Assembly: GCF_016807185.1 (NCBI RefSeq)
Contig: NZ_JAEVYN010000002.1
Location: 1,296,528-1,360,527, forward strand
DNA: 64,000 bases
Direction of reading: 5' to 3'
Source of the DNA: Leptolyngbya sp. Cla-17
GTDB taxonomy: Bacteria > Cyanobacteriota > Cyanobacteriia > Leptolyngbyales > Leptolyngbyaceae
The translations under genes and the position numbers were made by a program. The notes beneath the pieces were generated by a model. The model saw only the letters and a program-made list of their open reading frames with translations, had not been told where the DNA came from and did no database searches. Positions 44,134 to 53,438 of this stretch are shown piece by piece (positions within the stretch are counted from its first letter, which is position 1; each line of letters starts with the position of its first letter).

Positions 44134-45273
44134 TTAAAAATTCTTTAAGCCAGCAGGAACCATCTTAAAAACTGCTTGTACCTTAGGACCAAATACAATC
44201 ACATCCTCAGACTGCAACTCAGTTGAGCGACACTTTCTTCCATTGATTATTAGACCATTGGTGCTAGGCGTACCGCTGAAATCGCCATCGGTAATTTGGT
44301 AAGCCACCGTTTCATTATCAGGATTGAGACGTTCCAAAACTGCGTGTTGGCGAGAAACAAATCGAGAATGCAAACAAATATCGCTTTTAAGATCACGCCC
44401 GACTGAATAGCGATCGCGTTCTAGCAAAATTTCTCGCCGACCCCAATCGTCTTCAATCACCAGCAGTGGGTGCCTTGACAGAGTACGGGGAGTTTCGCCA
44501 TTACCTCCATGAGCAGAAGCAAAAACAACATTTGAATCAGTATCGCCCTCGACAAAAGTTTGGTCACCATAGCCCATAGTGAAAATGGGACTGGTAGTGG
44601 GCTGATGATAGGGGCGACCCGATTTGCCAACTGCTAAATTCCGAGCTTCCCAGCAGACTGGATCACCTGGTTTCAATGCCAAAGCGCGATCATAGCTAGC
44701 GATCGCCGCATCATAGCAACGCAGTTCTGCTAGTGCATTACCGCGATTTCGCCAGCACAGTTCATAGTCTGGATTAATTGCCAAGGTGCGGTCATAACAG
44801 GCGATCGCCTCTTCGGGTAGGCTCATGCCATAAAAAAGTAAACTACCGCGATTATGCCAAACTTGCTCGTGGTCGGGAACGAGTTTTAACGCCTGGTCAT
44901 AACAAGAAAGGGCTTGAGTATAATCACCTAAGCCATAGTGAAAGGCATTGCCACGCTCATGCCAAATTTCACAGGCAGATGAATCTTTAGGTCTTAAGCT
45001 TAAAGCGCGATCATAGCTGCTGATCGCTTCAATGTAATCACCACGACCTTCTAAGGCTAGTCCGCGTTCGTACCAGACTTCATAACAGTCTGCTTGCTGG
45101 TTCAGCACTTGGTCATAATAAGCTACTGCCTGCTCGTAGTTCAAAGCGGCAGCGGCGGCGAGTCCCTGACAAAATAACATCAGAGCTTCTCTATTGAGTG
45201 CTATTTGACCTGTATCAAGCATTATCCTTGTCCTGAGGTACTGAGTATCCTCACTAGTGGGATTACCATACAT
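44134..45273 (-). CDS. TPR-FHA protein
   Basis: 379 residues. Five or more tetratricopeptide repeats occupy about 35-220 (for example AVAYYDQVLNQQADCYEVWY, AIASYDRALALKPGDPVCWE). After a flexible region there is an FHA domain at about 275-370, with the phosphothreonine-binding motif VGRDLKSDICLHSRFVSRQH and STNGLIINGR. It should bind phosphothreonine partners of a Ser/Thr kinase and scaffold a complex. The first 17 residues may be dispensable, with MLDTGQ at codon 18 as an alternative start. Confidence 0.87.
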   Translation of the reverse strand: MYGNPTSEDTQYLRTRIMLDTGQIALNREALMLFCQGLAAAAALNYEQAVAYYDQVLNQQADCYEVWYERGLALEGRGDYIEAISSYDRALSLRPKDSSACEIWHERGNAFHYGLGDYTQALSCYDQALKLVPDHEQVWHNRGSLLFYGMSLPEEAIACYDRTLAINPDYELCWRNRGNALAELRCYDAAIASYDRALALKPGDPVCWEARNLAVGKSGRPYHQPTTSPIFTMGYGDQTFVEGDTDSNVVFASAHGGNGETPRTLSRHPLLVIEDDWGRREILLERDRYSVGRDLKSDICLHSRFVSRQHAVLERLNPDNETVAYQITDGDFSGTPSTNGLIINGRKCRSTELQSEDVIVFGPKVQAVFKMVPAGLKNF

Positions 45274-45645
45274 GAAGTAAACAGCGTGAATTAACTTACT
45301 GCTGCTTACTAAATTCTACCTACCCTTCATCAAGCTAGTGTGAAACACACAGTTTCCTCACACTTTCTTTAAATATGGATAGATTGACACAGTAAAGTGC
45401 TTGAGTAGACCTTTGGAGCGATGTCTAGGTCAGAATAATCCTCCATAAACTTTCTACTCACTGGCAGTCATTATATTGACTGCTTTTAAGGGAGAATACG
45501 AAGATCTTTCAAATTTGGATTTATGCTTCGAGATCGCGGTTTTGCTTGCATCGTTTCTAATCTTAGAACTAAGCGCAATCAGAGCGATCGCTGTACTATC
45601 TAAATGTCATTCATTGTCAGTTATCTAGTCAGGAGTCAACGCAGT
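45274..45645. other. Divergent intergenic region between TPR-FHA and peroxiredoxin genes
   Basis: About 370 bp if the peroxiredoxin starts at 45646. It contains a small palindrome GTGTG-AAA-CACAC (45338-45350) that could be an operator. No other gene or RNA is evident. Confidence 0.35.
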
Positions 45646-46104
45646 ATGGGTACGCCAATTCGAGAGGGTGACACCATTCCCAATTTCACTTTGCCATCCC
45701 AAACCGGGCAAATGATTGAATTGAAAGAGATTTTAGGCAAAAAAGCGATCGTGCTTTATTTTTATCCAAAAGACGATACACCCGGTTGCACAACAGAATC
45801 TTGCGCTTTTCGCGATAGTTATACAGTGTTTCAAGATGCTGGAGCAGAAGTGATTGGTATTAGCGCAGATTCACCTGAATCTCACAGTAAATTTGCCGAG
45901 AAACACCAGCTTCCCTTTATTTTGCTCAGTGATACAGGTAACAAGGTTCGCAAGCTGTTTGGCGTTCCTTCCACTTTAGGGATACTTCCTGGTCGTGTTA
46001 CCTATGTTGTTGATCCACAAGGGATGGTCAGAAAAATCTTTAACTCTCAGCTTAACTTCAAGGGTCATGTAGAAGAATCTTTAAAGGCGCTCCAAGGCGG
46101 GTAG
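45646..46104 (+). CDS. bcp: Peroxiredoxin, PrxQ/BCP type
   Basis: 152 residues from the ATG at 45646 (MGTPIREGDTIPNF), which matches the family N-terminus; the frame is open to an ATG at 45604. Thiol-dependent peroxidase that reduces peroxides with electrons from thioredoxin. The peroxidatic and resolving cysteines are five residues apart in DDTPGCTTESCAFRD, the PrxQ arrangement. LFGVPSTLGILPGRVTYVVD is the usual C-terminal part. The gene is convergent with the small hypothetical gene downstream, 9 bp apart. Confidence 0.9.
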   Translation: MGTPIREGDTIPNFTLPSQTGQMIELKEILGKKAIVLYFYPKDDTPGCTTESCAFRDSYTVFQDAGAEVIGISADSPESHSKFAEKHQLPFILLSDTGNKVRKLFGVPSTLGILPGRVTYVVDPQGMVRKIFNSQLNFKGHVEESLKALQGG

Positions 46105-46113
46105 GCTAAATCG

Positions 46114-46482
46114 CTAAAACAAATCACGATATAGCGAAATCTCGTCTACCCGTAACTCAAATGGAATACCTGTGCCGACCGGAGGACAAATGCAGATCTT
46201 CGCATTTGGTGTGAACCGTTCTAAAGCGTGCCCGATCGCGGCTAGATTGCTTAACACTCGCCAGTGAATAGTCATATCAGGGCAAGCAATCACAAGCGTT
46301 AATGCATGTGCCTCAGTGGTGAGGTGCCACTCACAAGCTAATAGCAACGCTTGAATCACTCCACTACACGCTTCATAAAAGCCCTTGCTCAGAGCCTCCT
46401 TCAATTGGCGATGCATCGTTTTATCGTCCTTACCCAGTTGTACAGGAGCGCGATCATCTGAGGGAAGAGAAGATAGAGCCAT
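46114..46482 (-). CDS. Cyanobacterial hypothetical protein
   Basis: 122 residues from the ATG at 46482; the frame also allows a TTG at 46500. No family recognised, but the C-terminal segment (PDMTIHWRVLSNLAAIGHAL ... AKICICPPVGTGIPFELRVD) has the feel of a conserved cyanobacterial protein, with predicted alpha/beta structure and no membrane segments. Two closely spaced cysteines (KICICPP) are notable. Confidence 0.6.
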   Translation of the reverse strand: MALSSLPSDDRAPVQLGKDDKTMHRQLKEALSKGFYEACSGVIQALLLACEWHLTTEAHALTLVIACPDMTIHWRVLSNLAAIGHALERFTPNAKICICPPVGTGIPFELRVDEISLYRDLF

Positions 46483-46778
46483 GAACAAGTAAATGCGCAA
46501 GCATTTATATGAAGAATTTCCTTAGTGTAACTCTAGCAAGAAGGCAAAGACAGTTTGCTTAAGCTTTGATACTGGATTGTGTAACAGTTGTGTGATGTTT
46601 TATGTTTTTTACAGAGTCGGTATGCAGCAGATTTAAGCCGTGTATTTGCAGTGTTGGTTAGGCATGTTTCCATAGCCTGGCGAAGGATAGGAGTTAAGGA
46701 AATCTATGACCAATAGATTTTAAAGACCGCGATCGCTAGTAGGAATCCTATAATCAGCCGATATTTCGATGGAAGTGT

Positions 46779-47383
46779 TTGTTTCATCAGGAAAATAAAG
46801 TGTTGCAAAAAACTGTAATAAAGCAATTAAACCAGTGGATTAAGTTGAGCTTAATATTGATTTTGATGTTCAGTCTAGCTGCTTGCACAACGTTGAGTGC
46901 TCAAACAGACCAGCCAGCAGTGCCTCAGATGGGAAAATCAACTCTTAAACCAGTTACTTTAGAATCCAAAAAAATCCTGACAGGTCAAACTATTTATGTA
47001 CCCGTCTATTCCTACATTTATCATTACGATACGCAAACTCAAGTCATCAACTTAGCAACTACTTTGAGTATTCGCAACACGGATTAAAGCATCCGATTAT
47101 CATCACAAAAGTTGAGTACTATGACACAAGTGGAAAGCTAATTAAAAACCTGTTAGAGAGTCCTTCAGAACTTTCCTTGATGGCCTCTGCGGATTACTTT
47201 CTTCCTAGAAATGAGGTAAGCGGTGGATTAGGTGCAAATTTTTTAGTGGAATGGAAGAGCGAACATTCAGTATTTGAGCCAATTGTGGAAGCTGTGATGG
47301 TTAGCACTGAGTCAGGGCGAGGTTTATCTTTTGTGAGTCCTGGCAAAGTATTAAAGCCGATTGAAGCAAACGTCTCCTCTTAA
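46779..47383 (+). pseudogene. DUF3124 lipoprotein, frameshifted
   Basis: The first frame (46779-47087) has a lipoprotein signal (LILILMFSLAAC) and the start of a DUF3124 domain (TIYVPVYSYIYHYDTQTQVI). It ends at ACACGGATTAAAGC; inserting one T after GGATT would restore the reading and join it to the second frame, which runs on as HPIIITKVEYYDTSGKLI and ends GKVLKPIEANVSS at 47383. Together about 201 residues, the normal family length. Either the gene is newly inactivated or there is a one-base assembly error. Confidence 0.78.
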
Positions 47384-47591
47384 ATCAATCACACATTTTT
47401 TGCATAAAACTATCTTTGCTATTTGTAAGGTCAGTACCTTATTCGCTGATTTTGGAAAACGCAAAGTTATAAAACTAGAGCATGTAAACTATCAATATCC
47501 CCACCAAATTTTTTCGCATTTATCAAGCCGGAGAGATCGCCTGTCTCACTGGTCTAAAATCCTTTCTAGCGCTTGCAACCTAGAATCTAGC

Positions 47592-50210
47592 CTAAGTCAA
47601 AATTGCGCCACCCATTAAGCGTTGGTAGCGATAGTCCAATTCTTGTTGCATCAGCGTCCAACGGCTAAGAGTTTCATCTTTGGCAATCACTTTTTCGGCA
47701 GCTTCTCGCGCTAGTTCCAGCACCGCTTGATCTTCTATCAAACTTGCGAGCGCAAAATCTGGCAATCCCGATTGGCGCGTGCCTAACACCTGACCTGGAC
47801 CCCGAAAACGCATATCCATTTCTGAAATGAAAAAGCCATCCTGAGACTGCTCCAATACCTTGAGGCGTTGACGAGCCGTTTCACTGCGGGAGCTACTCAT
47901 CAGCAAGCAAAACGCTTGATCGACACCCCGACCCACCCGACCTCTCAACTGGTGCAGTTGGGATAGCCCAAACCGTTCTGCATGTTCAATGAGCATAACG
48001 GAGGCATTGGGCACATCTACACCCACCTCAACCACCGTCGTGGAAACAAGGATTTGAGTTTCGTTTTTGCGAAAGCGGTTAATTGCATCTTCTTTCTCAG
48101 CAGAACTCATGCGTCCATGTAGCAAGCCCACTTGAAATTCGGGAAAAACCGCCTCTTGCAGTTCCTGGTGTTCTGCGATCGCCGACTTCAAATCCAGCTT
48201 TTCTGATTCTTCTACTAGCGGCAGCACTACATACACCTGCCGTCCTTGGGCAATTTCTCGTCGCATCAGATCATAGGCCTGCATCCGCTCCTTTCCTGCA
48301 AGCGCAGTCGTTTGAATTGGTTTTCGTCCTGGCGGCAGCTCATCAATTTGGCTAACATCCAAATCGCCATGCAGCGTAAGAGCCAACGTGCGAGGAATGG
48401 GCGTAGCAGTCATGGTCAACGTATGCGGATGCTCTCCTTTTTGTTGGAGTCGTGCCCGTTGCTGCACCCCAAACCGATGCTGCTCATCAATCACCACCAA
48501 TCCCAGTCGTTGAAAAGTCACTGAGTCTTGAATCAAGGCATGGGTGCCCACCAACACTGATAGTTCGCCAGTTTGTAACTGAGAATGAATTTCTCGGCGT
48601 TTTGCAGCTTTGGTTGAACCGGTCAGCAGTTCTACAGGCAGATGTAGCAGGTTGAACCAACCAACCAACTTACGATAGTGCTGCTCAGAAAGCACTTCTG
48701 TAGGGGCCATCATCGCTGCTTGATACCCCGATTGAATCGCTGCTAACATGGCAACCACTGCTACCACCGTTTTGCCCGATCCTACATCCCCCTGAATCAG
48801 GCGATTCATGGCGGTCGTTTTTTGCAGATCGTTCAAAATATCGTTGACGACGCGATCTTGGGCGTTGGTAAATTTGAACGGAAGCAGGGTGTAGAACTCG
48901 TCAATTAATTTTCCAGTCGGCGCAATGCTGGCGCTGGCCTGGATCTTTTGCTGAGTTTTGCGGCGTTTAAGCAAGCCCAGTTGCAGATAAAAGAATTCGT
49001 CGAATACCAGCCGATGACGAGCAGCTTCGAGAGCGGCATGGTCGGGGGGAAAGTGGATATGGGCGATCGCTTCATGGATGCCCACTAATTCGTACTGCAA
49101 TCGCAAAGAATCGGGCAATGCCTCTTGAAGTTGCAGGGTTGCCGGGAGAGCTGCGACAACCGTCCGCCTTACTAAATCGGCACCAACTCCTTCGGTCAGC
49201 GGATAGACGGGCACCAATCGCCCCACTTTCAGCGAGTCAATCTCACCGCCAGAGTGATCCAACACCTCAATTTCTGGGTCTTCGATCGTCATACCTTCCT
49301 TACCCCGCTTGACTAAGCCTGAAACCGCGATCGCGGCTCCGGGTGGATACTGGCGCTTTTGTTGCTCCTGCCAGCCGCGACTGTTGTAGCGACTACCCGC
49401 ATAAAATCGGCTCAGCTTTAGTTGCCCAGTGTTATCTCGCACGACTAAGTTTAAGATTGTCAGCTTTGGGTTGCGAGGACTGCTAAAACAAGTGCAGAGC
49501 TTCACAAATACGACCAACGTTACCGTCTCTCCCTCCTTTAACTCGCGGATATTCACCTGTCGGGCGTAGTCAAGATGGTCGCGCGGGTAATAGTAGAGCA
49601 AATCCCGCACGGTCAAAAGTCCTAGTTTTGCTAGCTTCTCGGCATTTTTAGGACCTACACCAGATAGATAAGTCAGCGGTTGATCTAGGGTCAGAGGGGA
49701 GGAGGGAGGAGGAGTTTGAAGTTTGGAGTTCGGAGTTCTAGATGAAGAGCTTTGTAAGTCCTTTGGACTGGCTTTGCTAGCGCGTGGCGTTCCCGTAGAG
49801 AATGTTTTGAGTTTTGTTTGCGTAGCGTCTCTACCGCTGCCTTGGTTCTCTGCTCTTCTGCTCTCTGCTTCCCCAACATTCTGGCTGGCCAGCTCCCAAG
49901 TTTGCCTTGCCTGATGCAAAAAACGTCGCGTGTCTGCTACAAGGTGCTGGCGCTGGGCAAAGCTCATCTCAGAATAGGTGGTGAACTGGCTCCCAAGTGA
50001 TTGCCAGCGACGTTGATCATCCGAAGAAAGCGGTTCGGGTGGCTGATTCAGGGAAAAGCTGAGAAATTCGCTGAAGCGGTGTTCTTTGCCTTGCAAATCG
50101 TTAAAGCCGCGATCTGCTTCGACTGACAACGCTTTTTGCAAACGTAGCCAGTCGGGTGGAGCTTGGGAAATGGCGAATCGAGAAGACACGCCTTTGTTAT
50201 CTTGAGTCAT
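47592..50210 (-). CDS. recG: ATP-dependent DNA helicase RecG
   Basis: 872 residues. RecG remodels stalled replication forks and branch-migrates Holliday junctions. The wedge domain begins LTYLSGVGPKNAEKLAKLGL (about 176) and the helicase domains follow with Walker A GDVGSGKT, VIDEQHRFG, TMTATPIPRTLALT and the regressase motif QLRGRVGRG. The N-terminal about 170 residues form the extension typical of cyanobacterial and plant RecG, but residues about 110-170 (RRAENQGSGRDATQTKLKTF and on) are low-complexity and encoded by dispersed repeats. That part should be a disordered linker between folded units. Confidence 0.95.
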   Translation of the reverse strand: MTQDNKGVSSRFAISQAPPDWLRLQKALSVEADRGFNDLQGKEHRFSEFLSFSLNQPPEPLSSDDQRRWQSLGSQFTTYSEMSFAQRQHLVADTRRFLHQARQTWELASQNVGEAESRRAENQGSGRDATQTKLKTFSTGTPRASKASPKDLQSSSSRTPNSKLQTPPPSSPLTLDQPLTYLSGVGPKNAEKLAKLGLLTVRDLLYYYPRDHLDYARQVNIRELKEGETVTLVVFVKLCTCFSSPRNPKLTILNLVVRDNTGQLKLSRFYAGSRYNSRGWQEQQKRQYPPGAAIAVSGLVKRGKEGMTIEDPEIEVLDHSGGEIDSLKVGRLVPVYPLTEGVGADLVRRTVVAALPATLQLQEALPDSLRLQYELVGIHEAIAHIHFPPDHAALEAARHRLVFDEFFYLQLGLLKRRKTQQKIQASASIAPTGKLIDEFYTLLPFKFTNAQDRVVNDILNDLQKTTAMNRLIQGDVGSGKTVVAVVAMLAAIQSGYQAAMMAPTEVLSEQHYRKLVGWFNLLHLPVELLTGSTKAAKRREIHSQLQTGELSVLVGTHALIQDSVTFQRLGLVVIDEQHRFGVQQRARLQQKGEHPHTLTMTATPIPRTLALTLHGDLDVSQIDELPPGRKPIQTTALAGKERMQAYDLMRREIAQGRQVYVVLPLVEESEKLDLKSAIAEHQELQEAVFPEFQVGLLHGRMSSAEKEDAINRFRKNETQILVSTTVVEVGVDVPNASVMLIEHAERFGLSQLHQLRGRVGRGVDQAFCLLMSSSRSETARQRLKVLEQSQDGFFISEMDMRFRGPGQVLGTRQSGLPDFALASLIEDQAVLELAREAAEKVIAKDETLSRWTLMQQELDYRYQRLMGGAILT
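49749..49798 (-). repeat. Dispersed 50-bp repeat inside recG
   Basis: On the reverse strand it reads CTACGGGAACGCCACGCGCT and continues to a palindrome AGTCCAAAGGACT. It is the partner of the element at 37041-37090 and is translated in the same frame (ASPKD). It is flanked in recG by further low-complexity tracts (AACTCCAAACTTCAAACTCC; GCAGAGAGCAGAAGAGCAGA). Confidence 0.8.
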
Positions 50211-50467
50211 GCAAAAGGCGTTTATGCCGTGACAAGATGGCTTGTCAACAAAGGTTAACGTAATCTATCCTACATAATCCCTAATAAATCACTACAGAAG
50301 GGGCATCTCGAAAATAAGAAGCTTTATTGACATCGAGAGATTACGAAGTTACGAGAGAGATGTGTAGAATCCCCTTCAATATTGAGCCTACATTTCTGAA
50401 CGGAAGTCGTTTCCCCCGCTGCCACATATCATCGGATTGTCCACTAATGGATGTGATCCAAATTTTG

Positions 50468-50959
50468 CTAAGCCGCTCTTAGCTCGGCCCGCTCGAATCC
50501 ATGCATTTTTGGCGGTGGAGCAGCTTTAGAAATGACCCATAGCAATCGAGGAATTTCTGCACTGTTATAAACTCGAAACTCGTTTTCGACTTTTGCTTCG
50601 ACTTTGCGAAGTGCCTGGTTTAATACTAAAGAGCCATCAGAGTCGGAAACAGAGCGGTGAAATGTGCCGGGAGGAATGCGTAAAATGTCGCCGCCCGACT
50701 CTAACCGTACAATATGGAATGGATATTCCCAGTCAAAATTAACCAGATAAAAGGTGCGTCCGCCAGATAATGCCAACAAATTATCTTCTTGTCTGGGGTG
50801 TAGATAAAATTGCCAGCTACCCTCTGCGGAATTGTTTGGACTCACTGCTGGACCGTCATGAAATACTAGGTCACGGGCATTGGAGTTGGAGATAGTAATG
50901 TCAAAAAAACGAACTTTGGGCGTATCGCGGAATTTTTGGTAAGGTATCAACTCAAACAT
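50468..50959 (-). CDS. Cupin-like conserved cyanobacterial protein
   Basis: 163 residues from the ATG at 50959 (MFELIPYQKF); a TTG at 50974 is also in frame. The central region SWQFYLHPRQEDNLLALSGG ... GDILRIPPGTFHRS has cupin-like strands, with His residues that could hold a metal. The tail QALRKVEAKVENEFRVYNS is family-like. Binding partner unknown. It is divergent from the LysR gene with about 215 bp between, so it is a candidate target of that regulator. Confidence 0.6.
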   Translation of the reverse strand: MFELIPYQKFRDTPKVRFFDITISNSNARDLVFHDGPAVSPNNSAEGSWQFYLHPRQEDNLLALSGGRTFYLVNFDWEYPFHIVRLESGGDILRIPPGTFHRSVSDSDGSLVLNQALRKVEAKVENEFRVYNSAEIPRLLWVISKAAPPPKMHGFERAELRAA

Positions 50960-51174
50960 GTCGCTAAGTCTCAATTCTATATAAGTGCAAGTTGTGAATC
51001 GTTTGGGCTAAACAGACAAAACCATGCAGATAGTGGAACTTATCTTACTCACGTTGGTTCTCCGCCCCTTCCTGTTAGATTCAAATAACTTAACAGTTGT
51101 AGGTTTAGCCTAGCGTGAGTAATTAGACATAAACAAAGCCTTTCGCGAGTTATATCTATGCAGAAAACGAATAG

Positions 51175-52068
51175 ATGCAGTCGATAACTATTTTTCAGTT
51201 GCAAATTTTGGCAGCCGTAGCGGAGCATCACAGTTTTTCTGAGGCTGCTCTTCAACTAGAGGTTTCTCAGTCGGCGGTCAGTCGAGCGATCGCGGCACTT
51301 GAAGAAGAGCTGGGCGTATCTCTGCTGTCACGAGGACGCTTTGGGGCACGCCCTACTCCCGTTGGTGAGCGGATTTTGGTTCATGCTCACCAAATTTTGC
51401 AGCTTCGCGATCGCATTGACCATGAAATTGATTTGGAGAGAAATCTCAGCGGTGGACGGATTCGCATCGCCTCATTTCGCAGTGCCGCTACCCATCTATT
51501 GCCGCCGCTGATCGCTCAGTTTTATCATCGCTTTCCCAACATCAAAGTCACATTGACGGAAGATGACCCAACGAGCATAGAATTGGCATTACGCGAAGGA
51601 CGAGTGGATATTGGCTTGGTGCCCCTGCCCCGATTATCTGACGAACTGGAAACGTGGGAAATTGCTCGTGATGAATTTGTGGTGATGTTGCCACCGTCTG
51701 CTAGCCCGATCCCTCAGCAGTTGACCTGGCAAGATCTCGCCCAATATTCCTTCATTCTCTATAACTATGCTGAATGCACCTCTGCGGTACGTAACCATTG
51801 GATTCAATGGCAGCAGTCTTTCAAAGTGGCCCATGAAATTAAGGAAGATTCCACGATTGTCAGCATGGTGTCCCAAGGGTTAGGAGCCGCTGTTTTGCCA
51901 CGACTGGCGGCACTGCCGATTCCCAAAGGCATTCAGGTACGCTCGTTGCCGGTTCCTCTTGAACGCATTATTGGTGCGGCGATCTTTGCTAATGGGTTGC
52001 ATTCTCCAGCAGTATTCACCTTTCTGGACTTACTACAAGGCAGGGGCACGTTTGCATCCAAGGGTTGA
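51175..52068 (+). CDS. LysR-family transcriptional regulator
   Basis: 297 residues. N-terminal winged helix: FQLQILAAVAEHHSFSEAAL, QLEVSQSAVSRAIAALEEEL, GVSLLSRGR. The C-terminal two-lobed effector domain follows (GGRIRIASFRSAATHLLPPL; LREGRVDIGLVPLP; VSQGLGAAVLPRLAALPIP). LysR proteins usually regulate themselves and a divergent gene; the divergent neighbour is the cupin-like gene. The co-inducer is unknown. Confidence 0.9.
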   Translation: MQSITIFQLQILAAVAEHHSFSEAALQLEVSQSAVSRAIAALEEELGVSLLSRGRFGARPTPVGERILVHAHQILQLRDRIDHEIDLERNLSGGRIRIASFRSAATHLLPPLIAQFYHRFPNIKVTLTEDDPTSIELALREGRVDIGLVPLPRLSDELETWEIARDEFVVMLPPSASPIPQQLTWQDLAQYSFILYNYAECTSAVRNHWIQWQQSFKVAHEIKEDSTIVSMVSQGLGAAVLPRLAALPIPKGIQVRSLPVPLERIIGAAIFANGLHSPAVFTFLDLLQGRGTFASKG

Positions 52069-52104
52069 TGGAGTCAATTTGTGCCGATCTTTTAGGCTAA
52101 TCCA

Positions 52105-52677
52105 TTAGGCTAATCCATCAAGCGCACTGCGAATTGCCTCGATTCGCTGGCGATTCACGCCTAAATCGGATTCACCAAGCCGCGATGCCGATCTCACCTC
52201 GATTGTTGGCTGAGAGAGATTGACGTAAAATTCCACATCATCCACAAAACCCATCAATGCGCTAGTGAACTCGGCGTAAAGGTAGCGATCAGTAGTCTGA
52301 ATGATTTGGGTTCGGGGTAAAGATTCAATGGTTTTTTTGAGTTGCGCGATCGCCTCTGTGGGGGTGCCTTCATATCGCAGCGGCTCAATCTGATGCTCAG
52401 CATCTTGACCCTGGCTACTCACACAATTTGGAGAAGCAGGACATGCAGCCAGCTTTCCATCCACTACTCCCAAATTGGCTGGGCGACTACCAGAAAATGA
52501 AAACAACCTGCCAGACATTGCAATCACCTCAGAATGTGAAGCCGGATAGGCCACTGCTGGATTAACAAACCCAAACCAGCTCAACAGAAAAATCAACACG
52601 GATGCAAACAAAATAGAACTGGTCATGGCGCGCCAGAAAGGACGCAGTTTTCCGAAGAATGGGTTAGATATACACAT
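52105..52677 (-). CDS. DUF1499 secreted or membrane-anchored protein
   Basis: 190 residues. A hydrophobic segment (about 18-43, MTSSILFASVLIFLLSWFGF) precedes a cleavage-like AYPASH, then the DUF1499 domain: CPASPNCVSSQ, EPLRYEGTPTEAIAQLKKTI, YLYAEFTSALMGFVDDVEFY and VRSASRLGESDLGVNRQRIE. Function of DUF1499 is unknown; the two cysteines may pair outside the membrane. It follows the DivIVA-like gene on the same strand with a 62-bp gap. Confidence 0.85.
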   Translation of the reverse strand: MCISNPFFGKLRPFWRAMTSSILFASVLIFLLSWFGFVNPAVAYPASHSEVIAMSGRLFSFSGSRPANLGVVDGKLAACPASPNCVSSQGQDAEHQIEPLRYEGTPTEAIAQLKKTIESLPRTQIIQTTDRYLYAEFTSALMGFVDDVEFYVNLSQPTIEVRSASRLGESDLGVNRQRIEAIRSALDGLA

Positions 52678-52739
52678 GTGAGTTGCGATCGCGTTTCTTT
52701 ACAGTTTGCAACACAAAACGACCCAATACAAGGGAACCC

Positions 52740-53438
52740 TTACTTTCCACGACCATGGGTAGGGCGCATTCCACCTTGTCCAAAATTAGCCCGAACAGGT
52801 GCTTCCGGCTGTAGCTGCTGACGACCATTGCGGACAATTCGCAGCATTTCGCCGAGCTGAGATTCCATGTCGTGCAGAGTGCGATCGGCGTAGTCATCAG
52901 CTCCCGCTTGAATTGCCTCACATTCCGCGATCGCCATCCGCTGCATTTCTTCCAGTTCTTGCTGTGCCTGATGGCGCATCCGATCAATTTCGGCGATCGT
53001 CTGCTCCCGAATTGACTCGCACTCTTGCTGCACCCGCTGACGGATCTGCTGTGCTTGCATCTCCGACTGTCGCACGATGGTTGACTCATTCATTAGTTGA
53101 GCTGATCGGCGATCGGCAGTATCAATTATTTCCTGAGCATACTGCTCTGATTGCAAAAAGATTTCTTCTTTATGACGCACAATGCTATCCGCCTCATGGA
53201 AAGCATCAGGCAAGCTCAAACGAATTTGGTCGAGCTGCTCGATAATGCGTTCTTCATCCAAAAAAGTTCGCCCAAAAAATCGCGGACTATCCAGAATCAT
53301 TTCTTCTAGACGATTCAACTCACGCTGAATGTCTACCCCGGTTTGTCCATCCCTGGAAGAAACTCCGTTCTGGGGTGTTCCACCACTGGTGTTGAATCCT
53401 GCTTCGGAACCGATATTGGAAGAATCTTGGCGTAGCAT
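52740..53438 (-). CDS. DivIVA-like coiled-coil protein
   Basis: 232 residues. After about 35 unstructured residues, VDIQRELNRLEEMILDSPRF opens a long charged coiled coil (QYAQEIIDTADRRSAQLMNE; QQIRQRVQQECESIREQTIA). The sequence resembles the cyanobacterial DivIVA/Cdv3-type group often encoded next to coaD and thought to act in cell division or morphology. The ATG start lies 106 bp inside the coaD gene in another frame; the conserved-looking N-terminus MLRQDSSN supports that start. Confidence 0.72.
   Translation of the reverse strand: MLRQDSSNIGSEAGFNTSGGTPQNGVSSRDGQTGVDIQRELNRLEEMILDSPRFFGRTFLDEERIIEQLDQIRLSLPDAFHEADSIVRHKEEIFLQSEQYAQEIIDTADRRSAQLMNESTIVRQSEMQAQQIRQRVQQECESIREQTIAEIDRMRHQAQQELEEMQRMAIAECEAIQAGADDYADRTLHDMESQLGEMLRIVRNGRQQLQPEAPVRANFGQGGMRPTHGRGK

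Noticed and set aside
47361..47618. Forward 85-codon frame overlapping the recG 3' end
   Set aside because: Begins inside the DUF3124 tail and ends in recG antisense; no ribosome binding site or motif.
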